Counted from the stretch's first letter, positions 34,865-46,100 are shown. The stretch is 54,383 bases of DNA from Chryseobacterium gleum (GCA_945881885.1 CAMCVI010000012.1:1-54383), one strand, 5' to 3'. Notes: generated from the sequence alone by a model not told the origin. Translations and numbers: made by a program.

Positions 34865-36178
34865 CTATTCTTTAGTGAAATTAAATTTTTGCCCGCCTTG
34901 TTTTAGAATGAATGTAGTAGCAGATGTAAACTCAATTTCTATTCCAGCTGGAGCAAAAACAAAAACATCCTCTCTAGAAAAAGTTAATGGAAAACTCGGT
35001 TGACCTGTAGCTTGAGCTAGTAAATTACCTTCCTTTTCAAAAACGTTAATTTTTAATGGAATCTCTTTTGAACCAAAATTTCCAGAATATTTTTTAATCA
35101 ATTCTGTATCTAATTTTTTAAAGTTCGGAAATGGATAAGGGAGCTTATAATAAATACTTAAAATTCCAATCATAATGTCGTTTTGACTATAATTTTCGCC
35201 GTTTACAATTAAAGAAATTGTCAAATCATCTTTTTCATAATAACCCATTGACGATCCAAAACCTTCAATTTTTCCGTTATGTCCATAAAATTTTCTTTCC
35301 CCAAAAGGAAAACGAATTAAAGCCATTCCATAAGTGTCTTTTAGTGTTTTCATCAATTCCAATGAAGCTGTTGATACTAAATTTCCTTTAAAAAGTTTAT
35401 AGATAAATTTTGTTAAATCTTCGGGTGTAGAAATAATTCCGCCTGAAGCAAAAGCAACATCGTTATTCCATTCGTCAATTTTTTCCCAATTTTCTCCATT
35501 AAACATGTAAGAAAAACTTTCTCTTTTAGAAACGTCTGTTTTTTCGTTGGTATAATACGTGTTTTTTAACTGTAATTTATCTGAAATTCTTGTTTTTAAA
35601 TTTTCTGCGAATGATTTTTTAGTGATTTTTTCGATGATTAATCCTAAAATAAAGTAATTAGAATTACTGTATTCGTGCTTGGTATCAGGTGCGAAAATAG
35701 AAGCATAATTTTCAATTTTTTTAAGTACTAATTCCTTAGTATTTGGTTTTCCCAAAACATCTGTAAGTGTACTATCTGCATTTGCATAATCTTTTATACC
35801 TGTTCGTTGGTACAACAAATGTTCGATTGTAATTTTATCAGATTGGTCAATTTTTGGAAAAAAACGGTTTAGCTTAGTGCTTAATAAAATCTTTTTTTCT
35901 TCCACCAATTGCATCATCATAGTAGCAGTAAAAGTTTTAGATATAGAACCAATTTTGTACTTAGTTGCGCCATTTGCTCTAACGCCTTTTATAGCTTCAG
36001 AATAACCATAAGCTTGTTTAAAAACCACTTCGTCACCTTGTCGGATACACAGCGAACCCATAAATTTATCGTTTTCATATAAATAATGTAGCAAACTATC
36101 AATTCGTGCCAAACGGATTTCTTGAGCAAAAGTGACTAAAGAAATAAATAAAAATAAAATGGAAAGGTTTTTTTTCAT
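34865..36178 (-). CDS. Beta-lactamase-like serine hydrolase (class C/PBP4* type), exported
   Basis: A 437-residue exported protein with a signal peptide (KKNLSILFLFISLVTFAQE). The beta-lactamase fold carries SxxK in IGSISKTFTATMM, YxN in HEYSNSNYFILG and a C-terminal HNG (YGHNGKIEGFGSS). A beta-barrel-like tail of about 100 residues follows. These enzymes are usually D-aminopeptidases, esterases or DD-peptidases rather than true beta-lactamases; the substrate is unknown. It lies 25 bases upstream of lpxB in the same direction. Confidence 0.9.
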   Translation of the reverse strand: MKKNLSILFLFISLVTFAQEIRLARIDSLLHYLYENDKFMGSLCIRQGDEVVFKQAYGYSEAIKGVRANGATKYKIGSISKTFTATMMMQLVEEKKILLSTKLNRFFPKIDQSDKITIEHLLYQRTGIKDYANADSTLTDVLGKPNTKELVLKKIENYASIFAPDTKHEYSNSNYFILGLIIEKITKKSFAENLKTRISDKLQLKNTYYTNEKTDVSKRESFSYMFNGENWEKIDEWNNDVAFASGGIISTPEDLTKFIYKLFKGNLVSTASLELMKTLKDTYGMALIRFPFGERKFYGHNGKIEGFGSSMGYYEKDDLTISLIVNGENYSQNDIMIGILSIYYKLPYPFPNFKKLDTELIKKYSGNFGSKEIPLKINVFEKEGNLLAQATGQPSFPLTFSREDVFVFAPAGIEIEFTSATTFILKQGGQKFNFTKE

Positions 36179-36297
36179 TGTAATGTAGGTTTTAGTAGGT
36201 TGTTAATTATTGTAAAACTATTACGAAATTAAGTAAATAGATTGGCATACAAAAATCGAAATTTTCACGTTTATACAAATATCAGTACTTTTACCGT

Positions 36298-39200
36298 ATG
36301 TATAAACAAATTATCTGTATTTTATTTTTTTGTGGCATTTCTGTTGGCTTTGGTCAAGAGAAAAACAACGCCTTCAAAAGTAAAAAATTTGCGTATACAA
36401 ATAAAGAAATTCTTATTGATTCTTCGGCATTAAATCCAAAATCTTTTAAAATTTTCAATTTAAACCAACAAGAAATTGACACCTCTTTTTATTCATTTAA
36501 TTATCAAACTAAAAAATTAATTTTCAAAAAAGCATTTCAAGATTCGGTACGAGTGGAATATTATCAATTGCCGAATTTTTTAACGAAAACATATACTATT
36601 TACGAAGAAAAAAAAATTGTGCCAAATGAAAACGGAAGGTTACTTACATTCTCGGAAAACACAAAAAAACAAATTCCTATTTTTAACGGCTTACAAACAA
36701 ATGGAAGTATTTCTCGAGGATTTACAGTAGGAAATAATCAAAATACAGTTTTAAATTCCAATTTGGATTTACAAATTTCTGGAAAATTATCTGATGATAT
36801 CACGTTAAAAGCATCCATTCAAGACAGCAATATTCCTTTGCAGGAAGGCGGATATTCTCAAAAAATTGACGAATTTGATCAAATATTTATTGAACTTTCA
36901 TCGAAAAACTGGAACATTAGAGCAGGTGATTTGTTTTTAGAAAACAGAAAAACAAGTTTTTTAAATTTCAACAAAAAGGTGCAAGGCCTTTCTTCACATA
37001 TTAATTGGGGAAATACGAATAAAAATGAATTATTTTTCGCGGCCTCTTTGGTTCGCGGGCAATATGCAAAAAGTAATTTTACAGGGCAAGAAGGCAATCA
37101 AGGTCCATACAAATTACGAGGCAATAACGGCGAATTATATGTATTAATTATTTCTGGATCAGAACGAGTTTATGTAAACGGAATTTTAAAAGAGCGTGGA
37201 GAAAACAAAGATTACATTATTGACTATAACGCAGGAGAAATTATTTTTAACGCTACTTTTCCCATAACCTCCGAAATGCGAATTGTAATGGAATACCAAT
37301 ATTCGGATAGAAATTTTACGCGTTTTTTAAGCTACGGCGGATTTAAACACGAAAATGAAAAATTTAGTATTGGCGCCTATGTGTACAATGAAAATGACAT
37401 AAAAAACCAACCGTTACAACAAAGTTTATCTGAAAATCAAGTAAAAACTTTACAATTTGCAGGCGACAATATTGACTTAATGAATGCGCCTTCTGCTTAT
37501 GTAGATTCGTATTCGGAGAATAAAATATTGTATAAAAAGTCAACATTTGGAAGCACTGAAATATTTGAATTTTCTACAGATCAAACGCAAACTTTATACC
37601 AAGTGAAATTTACTTTTTTAGGAAATAATTTAGGAAATTATATTTTGGCAAGTAACAATACTATTGGTAAAATTTACGAATATATAACGCCAATTTCAGG
37701 AATTCCGCAGGGAAATTATGAACCAATTGTGAAGCTAGTTGCCCCAACAAAAATTCAAATTGCCACAATTGTAAGTTCGTATTCTCCAACAGAAAAAACA
37801 GAAATTGAAACTGAAATTGCCATTTCTAATCACGATAAAAATTTATTTTCTAATTTAGACGATACCAATAATCAAGGAATTGCCACTAAATTCAATCTGA
37901 AACAACAATTATTTTCTAAAGGAATCCAGGTGCAATCTTTTGCTACTATAAATTACATTCAAGAAAATTTTCAACCAATTGAGCGGTTATACAATATTGA
38001 ATTTAATAGAGATTGGAACCTAACCAATCCAAGGGGAAATCAGACATTGTTAGTTGGTGGATTTCAATTTAATTCGGTTCAAAAAGATACTATAAAATGG
38101 AAAACATTTGGAAAATATCAATTTGAAAAATTAGATTATTCTAACAATTTTTCTGGAAACAAACACGCCTTTCAATCTTTTTCAAAAAACAAAAATTTGG
38201 CACTTCAAACACAAATTAGTGTCATGAATAGCAAAAACAAATCTAGTACATCTGATTTTTTAAGAAGTCAAAATGTTGCAAAATATCACTACAAAAAAAA
38301 CTATGTTGGTGCTAATTTTAGATTTGAAAATAATAAAGAAATAGCAAATCAAACGAAAATTCTAAGCAATTTTAGTCAACGATTTACAGAATATGGAAAC
38401 TTTATTGGTCGTGGAGATTCTACAAAAGTATTTACTGAAGTTGGGTATTTAACCCGGCAAAATGATAGTATTAAAAACAATCTTTTGCAACGAGTAAACA
38501 CCTCTTTTTCGACTTATTTAAAATCTCAAATCATTAAAAATGAAAGAAGAAATTTAGGCGTTTTTATCAATTATAGAACCTTAAAATTTACAGATAATCG
38601 CGCCACTGAACCTTCTATAAATTCGAGAATCAACTATTCTGATTCCTTTTTTAACCAACTGATACAAACTACTACTTTTTATGAAAATAATTCGGGAAGT
38701 ATTGCTCAACAAGAATTTACTTATTTAGAAGTAGATGCAGGACGTGGCGTATATATGTGGAACGATTATAATAATAATTCCGTTCAAGAGTTGCAGGAAT
38801 TTGAAATCGCTACTTTTTCAGATTTAGCCAAATACATAAAAATATTTCTGCCCAATCAAATATTTATTAGAACATATCAAAACAAGTTGAGTCAAACGCT
38901 TACTTTCAATGGAAATGCTTGGCAAAATGAAACAGGCATTAAAAAGTTTTTATCGAAATTTTACAACCAAACTTCCTTGATAATTGATAAAAAAATTACT
39001 CGAAATTCCAATGCATTTGAATGGAATCCTTTTGCAAAAAACGATTCAAATTTAATAGGATTGAACAATAATTTTAGAAATAGTTTGTTTTTTAATAAAG
39101 GGAAACAAAAAAATTCAATTACCTATACTTATAATTCTAGCCCATTAAAAAATGTTTTAAATTTTGGAAGTCAAGAAAATTATCTTAAAAATCACCAGTT

Positions 39201-39705
39201 GCAATATGTGCATTTAGTTCAAAAATTTTGGCTGTTTCAATTGCAAACCACCACTTCAAATGTAAAAAGTATTTCCGATAATTATGCCACTCGAAATTTT
39301 AACATTTCTGGGTTAGAATTAGGTCCAAAAGTTTCCTATATTTTTTCTAAAAATGCAAGTTGGGACTTATTTTATGAAAATAATAGCAAAGAAAATACGC
39401 TTGGAAATTTAGAAAAATTAAAACAACAACAATTGGGTACGTCATTTAATTGGAATACAGAAAAAGGATTTTCGTTAAATGGAATTTTTACTTATATCAA
39501 TAATGATTTTACGGGAAGTGCGGCTTCTCCTGTAGGTTTTCAATTATTAGAAGGATTGCAAAACGGAAAAAATTCCACTTGGCAACTGTTGTTTCAGAAA
39601 AATATTACCCAATTTTTAGATGTTTCCATAAATTATAACGGACGAAAATCTGAAACAAGCCAAACCGTTCATACTGGAACCATTCAGTTGCGAGCGTTTT
39701 TCTAA
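36298..39705 (+). CDS. Large SprA-like outer-membrane protein
   Basis: A 1135-residue outer-membrane beta-barrel candidate with a signal peptide (QIICILFFCGISVGFGQE). The block NGSISRGFTVGNNQNTVLNS, LDLQISGKLSDDITLKAS, IPLQEGGYSQKIDEFDQIFI and FLNFNKKVQGLS closely follows the repeated signature of SprA, the giant T9SS translocon. The protein is half the size of SprA (~2400 residues), so it is a paralogue, not SprA itself. The rest is a long series of amphipathic strands ending in TGTIQLRAFF, with terminal Phe as in outer-membrane barrels. It probably works in protein export or surface assembly. Monocistronic; divergent from the serine hydrolase. Confidence 0.8.
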   Translation: MYKQIICILFFCGISVGFGQEKNNAFKSKKFAYTNKEILIDSSALNPKSFKIFNLNQQEIDTSFYSFNYQTKKLIFKKAFQDSVRVEYYQLPNFLTKTYTIYEEKKIVPNENGRLLTFSENTKKQIPIFNGLQTNGSISRGFTVGNNQNTVLNSNLDLQISGKLSDDITLKASIQDSNIPLQEGGYSQKIDEFDQIFIELSSKNWNIRAGDLFLENRKTSFLNFNKKVQGLSSHINWGNTNKNELFFAASLVRGQYAKSNFTGQEGNQGPYKLRGNNGELYVLIISGSERVYVNGILKERGENKDYIIDYNAGEIIFNATFPITSEMRIVMEYQYSDRNFTRFLSYGGFKHENEKFSIGAYVYNENDIKNQPLQQSLSENQVKTLQFAGDNIDLMNAPSAYVDSYSENKILYKKSTFGSTEIFEFSTDQTQTLYQVKFTFLGNNLGNYILASNNTIGKIYEYITPISGIPQGNYEPIVKLVAPTKIQIATIVSSYSPTEKTEIETEIAISNHDKNLFSNLDDTNNQGIATKFNLKQQLFSKGIQVQSFATINYIQENFQPIERLYNIEFNRDWNLTNPRGNQTLLVGGFQFNSVQKDTIKWKTFGKYQFEKLDYSNNFSGNKHAFQSFSKNKNLALQTQISVMNSKNKSSTSDFLRSQNVAKYHYKKNYVGANFRFENNKEIANQTKILSNFSQRFTEYGNFIGRGDSTKVFTEVGYLTRQNDSIKNNLLQRVNTSFSTYLKSQIIKNERRNLGVFINYRTLKFTDNRATEPSINSRINYSDSFFNQLIQTTTFYENNSGSIAQQEFTYLEVDAGRGVYMWNDYNNNSVQELQEFEIATFSDLAKYIKIFLPNQIFIRTYQNKLSQTLTFNGNAWQNETGIKKFLSKFYNQTSLIIDKKITRNSNAFEWNPFAKNDSNLIGLNNNFRNSLFFNKGKQKNSITYTYNSSPLKNVLNFGSQENYLKNHQLQYVHLVQKFWLFQLQTTTSNVKSISDNYATRNFNISGLELGPKVSYIFSKNASWDLFYENNSKENTLGNLEKLKQQQLGTSFNWNTEKGFSLNGIFTYINNDFTGSAASPVGFQLLEGLQNGKNSTWQLLFQKNITQFLDVSINYNGRKSETSQTVHTGTIQLRAFF

Positions 39706-39735
39706 AAAACAGTCGGTCTAAAAAGTCAGAATTTT

Positions 39736-39816
39736 GTCATTACGAATTTATTTCGGAATCTAAATAATTCTTGTTTATCAATTGTTTATAGAAACTGAAA
39801 CAAGTTCAGTTTAACA
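39736..39816. repeat. Composite dispersed palindromic repeat (full-length copy)
   Basis: The left half (39736-39761, GTCATTACGAATTTATTTCGG onward) holds the hairpin CGAAT/ATTCG type, and the right half (39791-39816) the hairpin CTGAA-ACAAG-TTCAG. The right half matches the copies at 21693-21721 and 47402-47430. It lies between convergent genes, the usual location for such MITE-like elements. Confidence 0.7.
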
Positions 39817-39862
39817 AGCGCAAGGTTTTTTGGACAGTTACTTTAAATGCTTTAACGATGTA

Positions 39863-41605
39863 TTAAAATGAGGTTGTAATTTGAAGTCCTAAACCAGTAC
39901 TTGGTGGAACAAATCGGCAAACACCACCTGCGCAAACCAATCCACCACGTTGACGGCCATAATTCAATGCCACACGTGTGCTTCCTTTTTTGTAAGCCGT
40001 TCCAAAATTGTAGAAATGAATATCAAATAAATCTGTTTCACTAATGGTAAGCGTTTTATGGTCAAAACCGTAATTATACATATCCATTGCAAATATTGAC
40101 CAATGTTCGTTATGATTGTATTCTACAGTTGCAGCCGCCCAATTTTTTCTGTCGTTGTCTGCCCACATGTGTTCTAAACCAAATGAAATTGATTTTTTGT
40201 CAGACAATTGATAAGTAGATTCTGAAAAAACGATATGAGAATTTATAACAAACTCATTAAAAATGCCTTGAATTTGTTTGTTATTATAATACTGGTTGAT
40301 ATACGTAAAAGCCGTTTTAAAATTCTTGGAAACTTTTTTGGTGATTTCAATATTATAATCTGAAAAATACTTCTCGTTGGCATTAAACAATTCTGCTTGG
40401 TAATTTTGGATGTTTTCTCCAGCATTGTTTGTATACCTAAATTTTGCTTTTAAATTATACCAAGATGATACATTTAAATTGATTTTTGTGCCATATTTTC
40501 CTCCCAATGCAGACCCTTTTTTAAAGTCGTAGAAAAAATCAAATTCGCCACCGATTTCTCCAAATTTATTTACTTGTGTAGATTCGTCCATTACAACTTG
40601 AAATTGCGCTTGATACACATAAATGTTAGCCAAATTAGAATGATGTTGTTTGGTTAAACTAGGTACAAAATTCAAAATTTTGTCATTAAAATTCAAACTT
40701 GTACTTGAAAGTGTTGGATAATTATCTAAATCTCTTTGTGCTAATAATTGCATGTTTTCAACGCGTCTAAAATTGGCATCAAAACCAATTCCTTTTTTTG
40801 AATATCCAAAATTCACTAACAAAGCACTTCCTTCTTTAGCAAAATTGGTATCCAATATGTTTTGTATAATTATAGCGTCTCGCGATTTAAAAACGTATTC
40901 CGTATTTACATAATAATTTTTAAAACCCAGCTCAAATCGGTTTGCATACAAATTAGTAAAAGCACTAAAATTTTCAATAGCAACGGGTAATTTTTCATAC
41001 CTACTGACAGCACTAAAACCATATTTAAAATCGAAAGCTTCTAAGTTTAAAAGTTGACTAACATTAACATCCGTATTAAAACCGAAAACATCGCCGTTTG
41101 CCACATCAAAACCACTTCTAGCCTTTCCGTATAATGCTGTAAAAGAAATTTCATCAATTGGCGAATACACCACTTTAGCGCCACGCAAGGCATTGTTAAT
41201 TCCTAAAGATCGATCTTCCCAAGTTCTTAGTGCCAATCCACTTCCAAACTGAACATAATAATGACCTAAAGTTACATCTAATTTTTTGGTTTTATAATTG
41301 GCATAATATGTGGCGAAATTGGTTCCCTTATATTTTGGATTAAAATTTAATAACGCCTCGTTCATGTAGGATTCTACTTGCGTCCCAACAGTAAATTTTT
41401 TGTAATTGAAATTTACATTGAAATAATTGTTGGCGCGTAAAGGCACGGTATCTTGATTGATGCCTCTGTTTTTATCATTTGTGTACCATTGCCCATTTCT
41501 TTCAAAACTACCATACACTTTTAATTTTGTTTTGGTAGAATCGGCATTTTGTGCAAAAGAAAAAAGTGCAGAAAATAAAAACGTTAAACAGATTATTTTT
41601 TTCAT
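39863..41605 (-). CDS. DUF6029-like outer-membrane beta-barrel protein
   Basis: A 580-residue exported protein (signal IICLTFLFSALFSFAQN) made of alternating amphipathic strands, rich in Tyr, Asn and Phe. The blocks VYGSFERNGQWYTNDKNRGI, TLGHYYVQFGSGLALRTWED and AYKKGSTRVALNYGRQRGGL are characteristic of the flavobacterial DUF6029 family; the C-terminus ends in TSF as outer-membrane barrels do. Function unknown. Its start overlaps the stop of the TlpA-like gene by one base, so the two are co-translated and may act together in the envelope. Confidence 0.8.
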   Translation of the reverse strand: MKKIICLTFLFSALFSFAQNADSTKTKLKVYGSFERNGQWYTNDKNRGINQDTVPLRANNYFNVNFNYKKFTVGTQVESYMNEALLNFNPKYKGTNFATYYANYKTKKLDVTLGHYYVQFGSGLALRTWEDRSLGINNALRGAKVVYSPIDEISFTALYGKARSGFDVANGDVFGFNTDVNVSQLLNLEAFDFKYGFSAVSRYEKLPVAIENFSAFTNLYANRFELGFKNYYVNTEYVFKSRDAIIIQNILDTNFAKEGSALLVNFGYSKKGIGFDANFRRVENMQLLAQRDLDNYPTLSSTSLNFNDKILNFVPSLTKQHHSNLANIYVYQAQFQVVMDESTQVNKFGEIGGEFDFFYDFKKGSALGGKYGTKINLNVSSWYNLKAKFRYTNNAGENIQNYQAELFNANEKYFSDYNIEITKKVSKNFKTAFTYINQYYNNKQIQGIFNEFVINSHIVFSESTYQLSDKKSISFGLEHMWADNDRKNWAAATVEYNHNEHWSIFAMDMYNYGFDHKTLTISETDLFDIHFYNFGTAYKKGSTRVALNYGRQRGGLVCAGGVCRFVPPSTGLGLQITTSF

Positions 41606-42087
41606 TATTTAAGTGCTTTAATTTGTTCCAGTAACTGATTTTCACTGCCAGGTGTATGACCATTTTGAGTGAAAACAATTTCTCCGTTTTTAACCACTGC
41701 AGTAAAAGGTGGATTTGAAATACCTAATGCTCTTTTAAAATCTTGGTTGGTATCCATTAGTATTGTATACTCCCAACCCTTTCCATTTACTAAAGGTTTT
41801 ACTCTTTTGTTGGTTCTGGCGTCATCAATAGAAACCGCAATAACTTCTACATTAGCTTGTGATTTCCAATCTTCATATACATCATTAATGGCATCTAATT
41901 CTTGAATACATGGTGCACACCAAGTAGCCCAAAAACAATAAACATAAATTTTGTCTTTTTCTATAAAATTTTGAGTTGTAGAAACCGTTGTCCCCTCTAA
42001 ATTTTTAAGGGTAATACTAGGTAATTTATTTTGTGAAAGTCCTAATGCACTAATAAATAGCATTAAATTTAAAGCCAGTTTTTTCAT
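41605..42087 (-). CDS. TlpA-like exported thioredoxin
   Basis: About 160 residues with a signal peptide (KKLALNLMLFISALGLSQ) and a TlpA/ResA-type redoxin domain. The active site is CFWATWCAPCIQELDAI (CxxC), with VIAVSIDDAR and the cis-Pro segment GISNPPFTAVV. It should reduce or transfer disulfides in the periplasm. The start is set at 42087, where the signal peptide begins, rather than the ATG at 42111. The stop and the next ATG share one base. Confidence 0.9.
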   Translation of the reverse strand: MKKLALNLMLFISALGLSQNKLPSITLKNLEGTTVSTTQNFIEKDKIYVYCFWATWCAPCIQELDAINDVYEDWKSQANVEVIAVSIDDARTNKRVKPLVNGKGWEYTILMDTNQDFKRALGISNPPFTAVVKNGEIVFTQNGHTPGSENQLLEQIKALK

Positions 42088-42146
42088 TATTCTGAATATA
42101 TTTATTAGCAAATAAAAGATATTTCCAGCATTATAAAAAATTTTTT

Positions 42147-42154
42147 TAAATTTG
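42147..42154 (+). promoter_or_regulatory. Putative -7 box for the Omp28-like gene
   Basis: TAAATTTG, a perfect TAnnTTTG, 42 bases before the ATG at 42196. No clear -33 element. Confidence 0.5.
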
Positions 42155-42195
42155 CCTAAGAAGTTTTAAGATAAACTACTGAAAAAATAAATTAT

Positions 42196-43020
42196 ATGAG
42201 AAAAATTCTGTTTGGTGCAATTACTTTTTTAGGGTTATCAAATGTGTCATGTATATCAAATGACTGGGAAGACAATTCTGTTAGCTCTGAAGTTATTGAA
42301 CTGCCTGTATCTGGAAAATTTTTAAGAAATGCACTAATTGAAGACTATACCGGCACTTGGTGTCAATATTGTCCAAGGGTTTTACATGGAATTGAACAAG
42401 TGCAGCTAGAACAACTTCGTGCTTATCCTGTTTCCATTCACCGAAGTGTAGCTTCAAATTCGGATCCTTATGATTTCCCTGCGGGGCCATTGGAACAATT
42501 AATTGGAGTAACGGGTTATCCAAGAGCCATGTTAAACAGAAACGTAATTTGGGTCAATAATATTTCAACAAAAGAAGTAAAAGATCAAATAAAACCAAAT
42601 GCAAATTTAGGGATTGCCCTAAATTCAACAGTTTCCGGTGGAAATATAAACTTGAATGTGAACATGAAGTTTTTAGAAAATTTTTCTAATTTAAAATTAA
42701 TCGTATATGTATTAGAAGATGGTTTACTTCACAATCAAGTGAATGCAACTTCATTTTTTGGGGGACAAAATCCAATTATAAATTTTGAACACAACCATGT
42801 TTTAAGGGCTTGTTTAACAAATTTAGTTGTTGGAGATGCTATAGCGGGAACAAATGCTGACGCTTTGGTAACAAGAAACTTTACTGTCAATGTACCTGCA
42901 AATATATCAAATGTAGCAAATATGTATTTCGTTGCATTTGTACTTGATGCTTCAGGAAAAGCTATAAATGTAAGAGGAGCTGCACCAAACGTTTCTCAAA
43001 CATTTCAAATAAACCCATAA
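42196..43020 (+). CDS. Omp28-related lipoprotein with thioredoxin-like CxxC
   Basis: A 274-residue exported protein with a lipoprotein signal (RKILFGAITFLGLSNVSC; Cys at about 19). The domain starts with LIEDYTGTWCQYCPRVLHGI, a thioredoxin-like fold with a CQYC active site, and continues with PYDFPAGPLEQLIGVTGYPR including the cis-Pro, the Omp28-related pattern. The C-terminal ~120 residues are a beta-sandwich (SNLKLIVYVLEDGLLHNQVN). It may act as an envelope redox protein. It is divergent from the TlpA-like gene, so two thiol-redox proteins share this region. Confidence 0.85.
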   Translation: MRKILFGAITFLGLSNVSCISNDWEDNSVSSEVIELPVSGKFLRNALIEDYTGTWCQYCPRVLHGIEQVQLEQLRAYPVSIHRSVASNSDPYDFPAGPLEQLIGVTGYPRAMLNRNVIWVNNISTKEVKDQIKPNANLGIALNSTVSGGNINLNVNMKFLENFSNLKLIVYVLEDGLLHNQVNATSFFGGQNPIINFEHNHVLRACLTNLVVGDAIAGTNADALVTRNFTVNVPANISNVANMYFVAFVLDASGKAINVRGAAPNVSQTFQINP

Positions 43021-43037
43021 ATATTACAAAAAGTAAA

Positions 43038-43063
43038 AAAAAGGTATCTAAAAGTGCCTTTTT
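43038..43063 (+). terminator. Rho-independent terminator after the Omp28-like gene
   Basis: AAAAAGG at 43038-43044 pairs with CCTTTTT at 43057-43063 around a 12-base loop, followed by C and four T residues. Confidence 0.55.
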
Positions 43064-43125
43064 CTTTTAATACAAATAGAATTAAATAAAAATAGAATAA
43101 ATTTGCTATTCTATACTTTCAACAG

Positions 43126-46100
43126 ATGAAAAAAATATACATTTTACTTGCTTTTTTAACCTTTTTTACCAACTATGCTCAATTGAGTAATAAGCATTGG
43201 TTACCGCCTTTGCACTCAAGAGATGCAACTAACATTGAAAATCATTATTTGTATATTTCAACTCCAGAAACCGTACCTTTTCAAGTAACGGTAACTACTG
43301 GTAATGGAGTGCCAATTACTGGTTCACCATTTACAATTTCACAAGCAACTCCAGTGGTGGTTTCTGTGGGTACAGGGCAACCTACTAATATGTTTTTAAG
43401 TCTTATTGATGTAAATATTATAAAAAATGACAAAGGGCTAATACTTGAAGGACCAAAAGATTTTTACGTAAGTTTTAGAATGCGTGCCTTAAATCACGCA
43501 GAAACGTTAATTTCAAAAGGAAGACCAGGTATTGGAACCTCGTTCAGATTAGGAAGTACGCCCCAAGGTGGAGAAGTTTCTATTAGAAATTTTGTTTCTA
43601 GTGTTATGGCAACGGAAAACAATACTGTGGTAAATTTATCGGATTATAATACAAATGTGGTTTTTGTTTCTGGACCCGGAAATATAACTTCTGATACCCA
43701 AACATTTACATTAAACGCAGGAGAATCAGTTGTTTTTTCGGGATATACAAATGTAACAGCTAATTTGACTGGTTTTATAGGCGCTTCATTAACTGCAACA
43801 AAACCTGTGGCAGTCAGTACAGGTAATGCAACAGGTGGAGTATCAGCTACTGGTTCTGATTTTACTTTGGATCAAATTGTTTCTTCTTCTCAAATTGGAA
43901 CAGAATATATTTTTATTCAAGGTAATGGATTACCGCAAATGGAATTACCATTAATTATTGCAGATGCAGACAATACTGATATTTTTGTAAACGGCAATAC
44001 CACAGCAGCTATAACTTTAAATGCGGGAGATTATTATTTAGTGCCCAACTCTAATTATCAAGGAACTGGTACTAATAAAAACATATACGTAAAATCATCA
44101 AAGGCGGTTTTTGCCTATCAATTAATAGGGGGCTCTGCGTCTTATCCAACTTCTGGATTGAATTTTATTCCACCGCTAAGTTGCTTTTTTCAAGAATCGG
44201 TATATCTACCTTCAATTAACGAAATTGGAACATCTACTTACAATTCAGACTTAATGATATTAACCTATTCCAATGCTACAATTACTATTAATGGGAACCC
44301 GATTAATACGTCTCAAGCTCAGGCAGTTCTTGGAAATACAGACTGGGTGACATACAGAATTTCGGGATATACTGGTAATGTCAATGTTGTTTCGACTGGA
44401 CCTGTAGCGGTTGGTGTTTTTGGAGCAAGTGGTGCGGCAGGATATGCAGGATATTACTCAGGTTTTGGAAGTGCCCCACAAGATACACCGGTTGCTGTTT
44501 GTTCGTCTTCTACTGCCAATTTGTTTGATGCTATTAGTGGAAACCCAGGAACAGGTGGTACTTGGGTTGTTCCTACTGGAGGTGCCCCATTAGTTGGAAA
44601 TGTCTTCAATCCAGCAATAAACATAGCAGGCGAATATATTTATTCGTTTACCAAAACATGTAATACTTCACCAACTTTTATTAGTGTAAAAGTCAATGTT
44701 ACTATAGAACAAGCTAGTAACGTAGGTACAAGTGCAATAAAAAATACCTGTAAAAACGAATCACAATTTGATTTATTTCCTTTATTAGGAACAGGTGTAA
44801 CAACTGGAGGAACATGGTCTTTAAATGGTGTAAACAGACCAAATAGTAATTTTGATCCAGCTACTGATTTAAGTGGTACTTACACTTATACTATTCCAGC
44901 GGTTGGAGTTTGTCCGGCCTTGTCTTCAAATGTTGTGGTTTCTAATTATGATATACCAACTTTGATACCAATTACAGATTTAAAAGCTTGTGATGATGAT
45001 TTAGATGGAAGTGATACCAATGGACAAATTACTTTTGATTTGACCCTAAAAACAACAGAAATTATAAACAGTCAAGTTAACGTTGCTGTTACGTACCATT
45101 TATTGCCAAACGAAGCTATTGCTGGTACTAACGCCATCACATCGTATACTGGACCAGATACAATTATTTATGTTAGATTGTTTAATACGGTAACCAATTG
45201 TTTTAATACTACAAGTTTTAATGTGGTTGTAACGGCAAAGCCAATAGTAAATCCAATTATTACATTAAAACAATGTGATAGCGACACCGATGCTATCACC
45301 GATTTTAATTTAACAGAAGCGAACGTTGTTTTATCTAGTCAAAGTAGTTTGACTTTTACTTATCATGCTACCCAATTGGATGCTGAAAATAATACAGCGC
45401 CGCTTACAAATGCCGCAAATTATACTTCTCCAAATAACGGATTAGTTTGGGCAAGAATTGAAAATACCGACGGCTGTTTTAGAACCGCACAGATAAATTT
45501 AATAGTTTCTGCAACGCAAATTCCGGCTACTTTTCAAAAAATTGTTTTGGAAGAATGTGATGATTATATTGATGTAAATGATCCTGATACCGATGGTATT
45601 GATTATTTTAGTTTTTCAACAGCAACTAATAGTTTCGCATCAACAACCAATACAATTTTAGCTTTGTTTGCAAATAGTTCCAACTTAACAGTAACCTATT
45701 ATACAACCCAAGCACAAGCTTTAGCAGAATTAAATCCAATAGATACTACTAACCCAAATGGGTTTAGAAATACTGTTCCAAACCTTCAAAATATTTGGGT
45801 AAGAATTGACAGTAACATAAATAATGAATGTGTAGGATTAGGGCAATATCTAGATTTAAAAGTAAATCCGTTGCCAAATTTTGACATTATTGATTACAAA
45901 CTATTTTGCGTACAACCTGGTTCAGGGGCTGGAAGTTATCCAATTAATGCCACACCAATACCACCAGGCAATTATTCCTATTCTTGGACGCCAACCAATC
46001 CAAACTCAACGGGTGGCCAACAAAATGCTATTTTTAATGCGTCAGTATCCGGAATTTATAAAGTAGTTGTAACCAATACAGCCACATTATGTTCTAGGGA

